A stretch of 64,000 nt of DNA from Cricetomys ansorgei (Eukaryota > Chordata > Mammalia > Rodentia > Nesomyidae), in NCBI GenBank assembly GCA_026225945.1, contig JAMJFZ010001262.1:744001-808000 (forward strand), read 5' to 3'. The position numbers and the translations under genes are program-made. Under the pieces are notes generated by a model. The model saw only the letters and a list, made by a program, of their open reading frames with translations. It was not told where the DNA came from and ran no database searches. Shown piece after piece: positions 11,519-20,083 of the stretch (the first letter of the stretch is position 1; every line of letters starts with the position of its first letter).

Positions 11519-12404
11519 TTTCTGTTCTGTGCTGCAAGTCTTCAGATTGACGTTGAAACTCAGTGGTGGCACCTGCCTCACTTTTATAAAAAAATGGAAC
11601 TGACTGACCACAGCACTGCAAGAGGGGGAAAAAAAAATCATCATAACAGTATAAGGAGTGGATTATAAACTTCAGTGACATCAGGAAAACAGGCATTGAA
11701 ATAACTATTCTTCCACCCTGATACTGTATCACCGGAGACAGAGTATATCCAGAAACAGATTTCACTACTAGGGAATGGCTTGAGAGAAATCACAACAGTA
11801 GTTAGAGATTTCTGATCTGGTCTTTAAAACAAAAGAATTAAGACTTCTCACTAAACCACCATCATCAATAACCTGGAGTGGCCCACCTTTCTGAAAACAA
11901 AGCAACAAACTAACCAAACCCAAAGCATCATTGTAAGTTCTTACTTCAAATTAACACTCTCATTAGCAAGTTCTCTCCTGTAGCTTTGCTGTTAATTGTT
12001 AACTAGAAAATCATAAGGAAATTTGGAAGTGCAAACGCAGAAAAACTGAGCTAGGGCAAAATAAAGAATGGAAGGAAATGACAAACATTAAATAGGAAGG
12101 TTTGAAGTTCTAATTACTGAGTAGCTTAGCTTTAAAGCAACCTAAGATGTAAGACTAGAAATTAGGTTATCTGTTGGCTGAAATCAGGGCCACAGTACCT
12201 ATTTTCTCCAGGAATATGGAAACAAGAGAAAACCAGAAGATAGCTCTGACACTAATACCAATATACTTGGGAACTAGGAATATTAAAATCACAATCTTCA
12301 GGAATAAATTCCTGTAATTGTTGAACGGATTGGGTTGATTTATATAAAATAGCACTTACTAGGTTATACTCAATTCAGTTTATTATGTAAAAACTGCTAT
12401 ATAT
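11519..12404. other. Unique AT-rich sequence
   Basis: No recognisable feature. Short ORFs on the - strand (up to 116 codons) have no domain signal and partly overlap the flanking SINE. Confidence 0.3.
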
Positions 12405-12720
12405 AAAAATTATTGGGGATAGAGAGAGCTTAGTTGGTAAAGTATCCTCCATGTTTCTAAGTATCTGAATTGGATCCTCAGAACCAGAGCACATAATGGA
12501 ATGTTTGCTTGTAATCCCAGACAGGCAGATTACTGGGGCTTGAAGGCCAGCCAGCCCAGCCTAATTGGTCTAAGGAAGTAAGAAGCTGTCTCAAAAATTT
12601 AACAAACAAAAGGATATACCTAAGGAATGATACCTGATGTTGACCTCTGGTCTCTGTGTATACCAGCAGAAACTTATGGCTCCCCTCTGTATACAAACAT
12701 AAACATACGCACAAAAAGGA
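12405..12720 (+). repeat. B4/RSINE-like composite SINE
   Basis: ID-like head 'gagagagcttagttggtaaa', B1-like middle 'gaaggccagccagcccagcc', and end 'gttgacctctggtctctgtg'. Confidence 0.7.
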
Positions 12721-12729
12721 GAAAAAGAG

Positions 12730-12880
12730 CCAGGCAATGGTGGCGCACACCTTTAGTCCCAGCATTCGGGAGGCAGAGGCAGGTGGATTGTTGCAAGTTC
12801 AAGGCCAGCCTGGTCTACAGAGTGAGTTCCAGGACAGCCAGAGTTACAACAGAGAAACCCTGTCTCAAAAAACCAAAAAC
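12730..12880 (+). repeat. B1 SINE, well conserved
   Basis: 'gccaggcaatggtggcgcac' through 'agagaaaccctgtctcaaaa'. The 154- and 100-codon ORFs over it are SINE translations. Confidence 0.9.
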
Positions 12881-12959
12881 CAAATGCCAAAACCAAAACA
12901 AAAAACAACTACAAAAAGAAACCAGAACTCAGAAATTTATATTATATATAATATATAAA

Positions 12960-13489
12960 CTGCATAATTTAACATTTATGGTAAACATGAAAAAGGAAAA
13001 ATGCCATGAAATACAAAACCAGGACATTCCAACCATAAGTTCCTATAGGACAAATACTGACAAACTTGGTACACTTAGAAATTTTATTTAAAGTATTATT
13101 CACGTCTCCAAGCAAACAAAAGAACTCCAGCAAAGGTTTTCCTCCCGAGCTGTTTAGGCTTACAATTTATACTGGATATTAAAGGAATCCCCTCAATCCT
13201 TTTAACTACATATGTGGCCTTAAACTTTGGAGTCTGAATAACAAGACATTATCATTCACCTAAATGTAATTTCAGAGAACTATGGGGTCTCTATGCTTTT
13301 GCTATCTTTTTATTTTGCTGGTTCCTCTCTTTTTCAGGTGAAATTCCATTCTGAGAAATAGAATGATGTACACTTAAAACAGCACAGAGTTTATGGAACT
13401 CACTTTTTGGTTAGCTACATGCAGAAAATTTTCAAAATGTTTTTGGTTATTTAGGAATTTACTGTCTTTTTCTAATGTAACTATTTTTA
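12960..13489. other. Unique AT-rich sequence
   Basis: No gene, RNA or repeat recognised. Confidence 0.3.
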
Positions 13490-13565
13490 AACAGGATCTC
13501 ATGTAGCCAGGCTGGCCTCTGAACCTCTCATCTTCCTCTGCCTCCACTTCTCTACTGGATAACAT
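13490..13565 (-). repeat. B1 fragment
   Basis: 'catgtagccaggctggcctc' core. Confidence 0.6.
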
Positions 13566-13574
13566 TTTCATTAA

Positions 13575-13608
13575 AATAATAGTAGTAGTAGTAATAATAA
13601 TAATAAAT
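13575..13608. repeat. (TAA/TAG)n microsatellite
   Basis: Four to five TAG units followed by TAA units. Confidence 0.85.
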
Positions 13609-13769
13609 TTGATTCAAGTTATCTACAACCCTTAAATATTTAGAATTTTCAGAGACCTGTCTGCAAATATTGAGTTGAGGACTGTTATAACCATTATAAC
13701 ACATCATCCCGGAATAACCAGGTTAACAAATTCATCTCTTAAAGACCATGTGCTTATTTAGTTGTAATT

Positions 13770-13850
13770 TATTTGAGACAGGATCTCATGTAGCTCAGCT
13801 TCCCTCACTCCACCTCCTACATGCAGTTATTACAGATATCTGCCAGCCCA
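13770..13850 (-). repeat. B1 fragment
   Basis: 'tttgagacaggatctcatgt' and decayed body. Confidence 0.5.
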
Positions 13851-13859
13851 AGAAACCCT

Positions 13860-14984
13860 AACATCTTATTTGTCTTTCAAATGATCTCCATTCCAATCAT
13901 TTTCAAGAGGACACTAAGTGTCAGGGGTTTGGGTGAAACATAGGGGAATTTCAAATGAAGACCAGTTCTAGTTAAACTGGAATGCCTCCTCACTCTGAAT
14001 GTCTCATTTATTTCAGTAAATGCGTCAAATGAAGGAATATACATAATATAACCCCTCTAAGAGCAGACAACGAATGAGTCTTCAGTTTCATATTATGTAG
14101 CATGTTAGTAAGACCTCTCACTTTTGTTCACTAAAACACATAATCATTAGAAGCTGTCACACTGACATTTATAATGTAAGCAACAGAACTAAACAAGGCC
14201 ATGGCAAATGCAGTCTAATAAACAATGCTATCTATACCTTGATAAACTTCCAAACATGTCAAGGTGTCATGAATCCATTCATGTAGCCACTGGTTTTTAT
14301 ATACTGGTAAGTTTGTAGATGAAAACTGTCCTCCACATTTAATGAGAACATCCAAAAATAGTTTTTCTTCTCAGTCTTTTGCAGAATTATCTCTGGCCCA
14401 TAAGCTGCTCTCGGCCCTGCTTTCCTCACATTATCTTTCACTCTCATCTAAACTCTGGTCAAAACAGCTTTTTGAAAAGTTTAGAACCAGTATTTTTACA
14501 GTTTATAGTCCATTAGGACAGTTGTTTAATCTTACTATCTCTAAAGAACATGTATACACAAATGCCTGTCAGTTGTCAAACAGTGGGCTTGGTCATTAAT
14601 ATGAACAATGGCCCTAAGCATTTGGGGGCAGAGAAGGTTCAAAAGGCATGGAGGCTAAAGCTGTTATCTGGAAGTTGAAGGGGCTACTCCAGACAGACAA
14701 ACGCGCAGGTATGACATTTTGAGGTGGTATGTATTTTAGCATATCAGCAAATATGTATAAGCCCCATTAAGTGAGCAAGAGAAAAATCATTTAAATAAAG
14801 ATTAGGTATAATTTGGTAATCTTTTTGAGATGACTAGAGAAGTTTTTACAACTTAGCCTTTAGCCCCTGAAGCTTGAACAATGAATCTCCAACTCTGAAG
14901 CTAGAATTACAATAGAAGTGAGTATTATATAATAGTTACAAATGAAAGAAAGTATATGGTGAATGAAAAGTAACCTCAAGGTGC
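13860..14984. other. Unique intergenic sequence
   Basis: No domain-bearing ORF or repeat recognised; the paired short ORFs at 14,259-14,599 on both strands look like chance. Confidence 0.3.
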
Positions 14985-15113
14985 TGACAGGGTTTCATGC
15001 AGTCCAGGCTGACTCTCCAGTTCACTGTGTAGGAAAGGATGGCCTTGATCTCAAGATCCTCCTGCCCCTGCCCCAAAAGCTGAGATTATGCTTGTACTAC
15101 CATGCCCAGTTCA
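14985..15113 (-). repeat. Diverged B1 SINE
   Basis: 'gacagggtttcatgcagtcc' and 'gcttgtactaccatgcccag'. Confidence 0.7.
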
Positions 15114-15629
15114 ACAATTTATGAATTTCATGGAGTCAACATCAGAAAAAATGAGAGCAATAAGTATAAAAGATTTTTCCCATTAGCCTAGAAAAATGGC
15201 CTCTTTTCCTTATTAAGACACAGAGAAACTGAGAACCTTTTGAAAGTTATAATCTGATATTTCTTTTTCTAAGAAAAAAATGATGTAAAGGAGCAATGGA
15301 ATTTACACACAGAAAATTGACTATTCCACAATGATACAAAATGCCAGTTTTAATAGGTAAGGAGGAAAAAAGCTTCGAATTTTAAAATTCTTTGTAATTA
15401 CAAAACTATTTACATTTAAAATACTATTTCTTTTAGCCCATTCACACTCAGTTACTTAACAAAAAGAAATCCATAGAAACGAATGTTATAAGCCAAATCT
15501 TGTTTTCCAACTACAAACAGCCTAACCTAAAAATAACATAACCTTGACCCGGGTTATTGTTTCTAAGCCTAGTAAGCATTCATTTCTCTTAGCATCAAAT
15601 ACGTGTTTTGTCAAAAAAAAAAAAAGTAT

Positions 15630-15725
15630 CTAAGCAGAAGCCTGTAATCCTAGACCTAGGAGAGTGGGCAGGAGTAGGAGTTCAAGTCAATCTAGGCTAG
15701 CAAAACCCAATCTCATTCTCCACCC
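15630..15725 (+). repeat. B1 fragment
   Basis: 'gcctgtaatcctagacctag' and 'gagttcaagtcaatctaggc'. Confidence 0.55.
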
Positions 15726-16266
15726 CTAAACCCCACTTGAAAATTATGCTATTATAAATGTGCTTTGGAGTCGCAGGTTCGAGAACTCTAGCGAATAATA
15801 TTTACCAGAAGCATTTGTAATTCCATCTTTTATTTTTTAAAAAGGATGACATAAATGCAACATTAGGTGTTGAAAAGGACCTTTCAGTTTCATACAGAAC
15901 AAACATACCAGCAGCTGGTATTCTCTATCATTAAGGACACTTATGTTTGAAAAGGCAACCCTCACCGGTAAGATTACAGCCTCTCGGGATGTACAGCCTG
16001 GAGTAGTGGTGGTGTAGTGAACACAATGTATATAAGGGAAAGAAAGTTTATATTCAGACTATGATACAGTCCTTAGGTGCTTGTCTGTTATTGGAGACGG
16101 AAGTGTTCCTGGTGTTATTCACTCGCTTCCAAACTTTGAGAAACCTTGTGTTTTGCCCAAAATAATCAACACTCCAGCAGTCGTGATTGCTGGCCCTAAG
16201 CCTGTCCTCGTTACCTATCCCAGGCACCCAGGGCCTCCTGGCTGGTTCACAGGAGGGAACTGCCGC
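15726..16266. other. CpG island shore, unique sequence
   Basis: Composition rises from AT-rich to GC-rich towards 16,270. The block 15,960-16,270 has no repeat signature. It could be a promoter-proximal exon of a lncRNA on either strand, because GTAAG donor-like sites occur on both strands at its right edge (16,267-16,276). It encodes no recognisable protein. Confidence 0.35.
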
Positions 16267-16267
16267 C

Positions 16268-16275
16268 TTACGTAA
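16268..16275. promoter_or_regulatory. TTACGTAA palindrome (PAR-bZIP/NFIL3 type site)
   Basis: A perfect 10-base palindrome CTTACGTAAG (16,267-16,276) at the island edge contains the D-box core TTACGTAA bound by DBP/HLF/TEF and NFIL3. Because it is palindromic it also makes a GTAAG donor-like site on both strands. Confidence 0.4.
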
Positions 16276-16906
16276 GTACACTTTGGATGGAGAATGGCAG
16301 ATAAGAAAATAGGGCGTCAAACCTTCTCCTCCACCAACAGCTGGCACACCCCGAAAGGAGTGTCAATCCGGGGGCTTTCCCCTGGGAGGCGCAGCTGTTC
16401 TGCTGTGTGGGGGAGGGAAAGGGCTTCCAAACAGTCATCTCTTCCTCTTCAGGCAGCCGACGCCGACCGCACCACCGTCTCCTCCTCCCAAGCCCGGTCC
16501 CCTCCCCCGCCCCAGCCTGGGTCGGAGCCAAACCCCACAGGAATGCAGCCGATCACATGCGCTGCGGCGGCGGTGGACGTGCCTCTCCCCCCGCGCCCCA
16601 AGGAGACCCAGCGCCATCTTGCCCTGACGCAGTTACAAAAGTCACAGGAGAAATCGCGCTTTGTCGGCCGCGCTAGCGCCCCAAAGTCTCGCAGAGGCCG
16701 AGCCGGGGGCCCTCACCTCGCGCAGGGAGAGGAGCAAATGATCAGGGAAGAACCTTGCGACTTCCTTCGCCACGGCTTGGGTTCCACAGAGGCCGCGGCG
16801 GCAACGATCCCAGTCATCATCACTTCTACCTCTCTCTGCCTTTGCAACAGCCTCCCCCCGCCGACGACTCTGGCCCCACCCGCTGCTGCAGCATGAGGTC
16901 ATCGCC

Positions 16907-16952
16907 AGCCAATCCTGACGCGCCCGACAGAAACCATCAGGCGTCGATTGGC
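16907..16952. promoter_or_regulatory. Facing pair of CCAAT boxes (NF-Y type)
   Basis: CAGCCAATC is followed about 30 bases later by its reverse complement GATTGGCTG. Paired CCAAT boxes are typical NF-Y sites of CpG-island and bidirectional promoters. They lie about 1.1 kb left of the proposed Kmt2e start, so they may serve a separate or antisense start. Confidence 0.5.
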
Positions 16953-17458
16953 TGCCGACACCTCCTCTGCCTCTCCCCACTCCGCTTACGGAGCGCCCAA
17001 GGTCGTGCTGTGGGCCAAGAAGACGGAAACCGCCATTTCGGGGAAAGGCCCCGAGAGCAAGACCCGTGGTCGCTGTGTGATTTTTAGTGGGGAGACCTGT
17101 TGTACTCCTTGGCCTGCCATTTTCGCTTAGAGAAACCAGCTCTGCCCCTCCCTCGTTTAATCACCGCCACACAAAACGAACTCCCGCTCCCCTCCCAGCA
17201 CACTGTCCCGCGGCGGGGAATCCATCCCCGGTGCTAAGAAGTATAGGAGGCGGAGCGGCAACTGCACCGGCAGCAGCAACGGCAGCTTTTACCCCATACA
17301 CGGTGGCAGGGAGGCGGCGCTGACGATGGCTGCATTTTTTTTCTGCGGCTTCTCCCCCCGACCTCTTCCGTTTCTTGCTCCTCCATTGAGACGGCGCCGG
17401 ACTCGCCAGCTCCGCTTTTATCCGGTGCCCGGAGCCTGCGCACTTGGAGCCTCCTCAG

Positions 17459-17472
17459 CCACTAGTGGGCGT
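17459..17472 (+). promoter_or_regulatory. CTCF-like motif
   Basis: CCACTAGTGGGCGT agrees with the CTCF core consensus at about 12 of 14 positions. It lies between the CCAAT-pair block and the YY1/GCC block. Motif match only. Confidence 0.35.
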
Positions 17473-17798
17473 CGAGTGACAACCTGGCCGGGTTCACCCT
17501 GAGCTGGCAGGCCAGACCGAGGGCGGGGGAGGGGCGGCCAGGACGAGGCTGCTTCGCAGTGGGTGCAGGGGCATCACGTTAGGAAGCGATGGGAGGGGGG
17601 TCGTCCCCGGCCCGGCTGCCATCCTTCTACCTAGTGGCATTCTCAGGCCCACCTACGTCCAGACTTGAGGGCTACTCAGGGACAACGGGTAAAGAGCCAA
17701 GCCCAACAGCTAGCGAGACCTCCCCAACCGTCGGCGAATGGCTGAATGCACCTGTTGTGAAAAGGATGGAGCGGCTAGCCAGCTCGCGGCCTCCAGCG

Positions 17799-17806
17799 TG
17801 ACGTCT
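17799..17806 (+). promoter_or_regulatory. CRE-like site
   Basis: TGACGTCT, one base from the palindromic CREB/ATF site TGACGTCA, about 185 bases upstream of the proposed start. Confidence 0.4.
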
Positions 17807-17850
17807 CCACGCCTTAGCGGAGCGGCCACGCCGGGCGGCAGCCCATAAGC

Positions 17851-17861
17851 AAGATGGCGGC
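17851..17861 (+). promoter_or_regulatory. YY1 motif
   Basis: AAGATGGCGGC, a full YY1 consensus. Its ATG also opens the 72-codon ORF that reads through the (GCC)n tract. Confidence 0.6.
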
Positions 17862-17922
17862 CAGTAGCTTCGTCCCCTCCCCCCTGCCCCTGCGGAGCGG
17901 GGCGGGCGGGCCCCGTGCGCTT

Positions 17923-17927
17923 GCCGC

Positions 17928-17958
<31 letters not shown>

Positions 17959-17976
17959 GCCGCCGTCGTCGCCGCC
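17923..17976 (+). repeat. Interrupted (GCC)n trinucleotide tract
   Basis: Eighteen triplets: four GCC, one GCT, nine GCC, two GTC, two GCC. It sits just upstream of or inside the first bases of Kmt2e exon 1. Read + it gives polyalanine; on the other strand it is a CGG/GGC tract that can give polyglycine or polyarginine. Confidence 0.95.
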
Positions 17977-17981
17977 ATTTT
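17971..17981 (-). promoter_or_regulatory. YY1 motif near the probable start site
   Basis: GCCGCCATTTT, the reverse complement of AAAATGGCGGC. YY1 sites of this kind often lie just downstream of TATA-less start sites, which helped place the Kmt2e 5' end nearby. Confidence 0.6.
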
Positions 17982-17984
17982 CCC

Positions 17985-18304
17985 AGAGCGAGAAGCAGTG
18001 ACACTGAGCGGGCGCAGGGGGCCGAGTCGGAGATCGAGCCTGAGTTCGGGAGCGGCAGCAGTGGAGGCATAGACACTCAGAGCAGCCTCGCCGTCTCCTC
18101 AGCATTCCTGCCGCGGCCCGCAGCGCCCGACTCCCCGGTCCCCACTGAAGACGCTGCGCGCTGCTGCTTGGGGAGGGGGTGTGGAGCCGGTTCCGTGTCC
18201 GCAGTGGCTGTCGTCGGTGGTCGTTCTAGCGCCGAGGTGTGGAGAGACTCGCCGGGGGTCGAGCCTCTAACAGGGTTCGGGTGTCTGGTGTGCGGACATC
18301 ACAG
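17985..18304 (+). other. Kmt2e: Probable Kmt2e exon 1 (5' UTR)
   Basis: The GC-rich leader has no ATG anywhere from 17,985 to 18,304, which fits a 5' UTR. It ends at CACAG followed by GTCAGT, a good splice donor at 18,305. The right end is reasonably supported. The left end is an estimate from the YY1 motif at 17,971 and could be off by 100 bases or more. Confidence 0.55.
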
Positions 18305-19415
18305 GTCAGTGCCTGTCGTGTCCGTGGGAGTCGCGGGGCGTGCGCTGGGGGGCCGGCTCCCGGGAGGGGTCGCCGTCCTCCGGGAGCCCGGCGTCCCACC
18401 GAGGCTCCGGCGCCTGTGCCGGGGCCGGACGTCGCCTTTGGGAATCGGATTTGTCCTTTCTCCTGCCTGCCTGTCCCTGGCAGCGGGGCATTATGGCGGG
18501 TTTGGGGGCAGTGGAAGGGGGAACTGGCAGTTAAACCCCCTTGAGAGTGGGAGTTAGGGAGGGGGCGCCCTCCTCCCTGGCAGCGGGTTCAAGCCGCCGG
18601 CTTGGGGAAGGAGGCTCGGGACTGCTAGGACCAGTGTCGGAGAGGTCCTGCGAGCTGCCAGCTCGCTCTCTCCTCAGCTTCGTCTTGTTGGGGTGCTGAG
18701 GGAAGACATTTAGGCCCCGTTTTCTTCTCCCCTTTCTTCCTCGCCACTCTCTGGCATACGGTTCTCTTGAACACGAAAGAGGTTAAAAGAACGCCCTGGG
18801 CATCTCTCTTTGTAGGAGAGAGACAGCTCCTCATCCTCTCCGGGAGAGAGTAAACCCGCCCCTGAGGTGGTCACCTCAGTCAGTACCCAACCTTCCCAGT
18901 CTCCTCCCCCGCTCTTCTTGCATTACTGCCTTCCTCTACTGTGCCAGAACCTTAGAATCCACAATATGGCTCATTTCAGAAAAGCTTATTTTGACCGAAG
19001 GATTGGCACCAACGCCGTGGCAGCAGACAGAGATGAGAAACAAACGGTTCCCTGTGCTAAACGGGGGAGGAGGGAGAGAAAAAACAATCCCGGGTGCTTG
19101 CTTCACCGGCCTTAGTTCCGCCTAGATCCGCCCTATCTAGACTGTCTCTCAAGAATGATCGAATTTAAAGTAAAAAGAGAAATCACTAGACTTAGTCCTA
19201 GAATAAATGTCTATGTTGCTTATTTTTATTCACCCTTTAGAGACGTGGATAATATAAAGTGTTTGGAGTTCTGGAGACCTTGGGGAGAATTAAGTGAGGT
19301 GCATTCAGCTCTAGGTTGGAGATAGCAATACCTAATTGAGAGACAGCCCCCCCTTTCCCTTTAGTTTCTGAGATGGAGAGTAAAAACTGTAATTTCCCTC
19401 TTTTGTCCTTTACAG

Positions 19416-19546
19416 ATTCTAAAAATGGCGGCCCCAGGCTGATGTTGTGGTAATCTAATCAGCTCGGGTCCTCCACACCCCATGCAGTGCGTTTGTCTGC
19501 AGCATATTACAGGCTTATTATGTTTACATGAAAAAAGATTGGGCTT
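19416..19546 (+). other. Candidate Kmt2e leader exon
   Basis: A strong polypyrimidine tract ends in TTTACAG at 19,415. The sequence after it begins with a YY1-like AAAATGGCGGCC and a five-codon ORF (MAAPG, 19,425-19,442). Possible donors are GTAATC at 19,450 and GTATGT at 19,547; neither is strong. Only the acceptor is convincing, so both the exon and its end are tentative. Confidence 0.3.
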
Positions 19547-19946
19547 GTATGTCCTTAATCAAGCCGTTTACAAAAATTCATCAATTTTATTGCAAATCAC
19601 AATGCAGTGTTTTAGTTGATTAATTTTATTGGGTTTTTTTTTTGTTTTGTTTTGTTTTTTTTTCCTGAGAGGCAAATAAAACAGCATCACTTTTGAAAAT
19701 AAAAACACTTGGCCTTAGAAATTTCATGGTCAGGGGGCTTTTAAACATTAAAAATTCATTTAGGTACAGATAACAGTTTATGTTATTTATGGGTGATTTA
19801 AACCCATTTTTATCAAATATGTCAAAGTAAAATGTTTTGTTAAGTGTAGCCCATTTTGCGTGATTGAGAATTTTTATCTTCAGTTAAACATTTCCCATAC
19901 AACTCTTAACTAATTTTGTATATTTTGGTTTTTGTATTCTGTTTCA

Positions 19947-20083
19947 GAGTAAATTTTAGGGAGCTGTATGAACAGACCTAAACCTGTTACTTCACTGGAT
20001 ATAAGGATGTTGTTCTTCCGAATATTGTGTCTGTGTTTTCTCCTGTATTTAAAGTTTTAATTATTTCCAGTTGGTTGTATATT
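19947..20083 (+). other. Second candidate leader exon
   Basis: An acceptor-like TTCTGTTTCAG ends at about 19,946, and a TTTG/GTAAGG donor-like site follows near 20,084. No coding potential. Chance is a real alternative. Confidence 0.2.

Larger units (their letters stand above)
16270..18660. promoter_or_regulatory. CpG island, Kmt2e promoter, probably divergent
   Basis: About 2.4 kb of GC-rich, CpG-dense DNA. It contains YY1-type GCCATNTT/AAGATGGCGGC motifs (16,611; 17,030; 17,851; 17,971), a facing pair of CCAAT boxes (16,907-16,952), TGACGTCT at 17,799, a CTCF-like site at 17,459, several G-rich runs and a (GCC)n tract. There is no clear TATA box near the proposed start, as expected for a CpG-island promoter. 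In human the KMT2E promoter has an antisense lncRNA on the other side (KMT2E-AS1). The size of this island, with a motif-rich sub-block near 16,900, would fit two starts, but no antisense exon could be proved. Confidence 0.85.

Noticed and set aside
12627..13091. 154- and 100-codon + strand ORFs
   Set aside because: Mostly the translation of a B1 SINE and its tail.
210..16000. Exons of a neighbouring protein-coding gene
   Set aside because: No splice-bounded ORF or known domain could be found on either strand; all longer ORFs fall in SINEs or look random.
16054..16347. 97-codon - strand ORF at the island edge
   Set aside because: Overlaps a similar + strand ORF, no recognisable family, no support for translation.
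16294..16896. 200-codon + strand ORF in the CpG island
   Set aside because: Low-complexity Pro/Ala/Ser/Arg translation with many overlapping ORFs in other frames. Stop-poor GC-rich DNA explains it; no domain or splice context.
17672..18105. 131- and 134-codon - strand ORFs with polyGly or polyArg
   Set aside because: Produced by the reverse of the (GCC)n tract. Kept only as a comment on repeat-associated translation.
18867..19115. 82-codon + strand ORF after exon 1
   Set aside because: Lies in the intron after a good donor; no similarity recognised.
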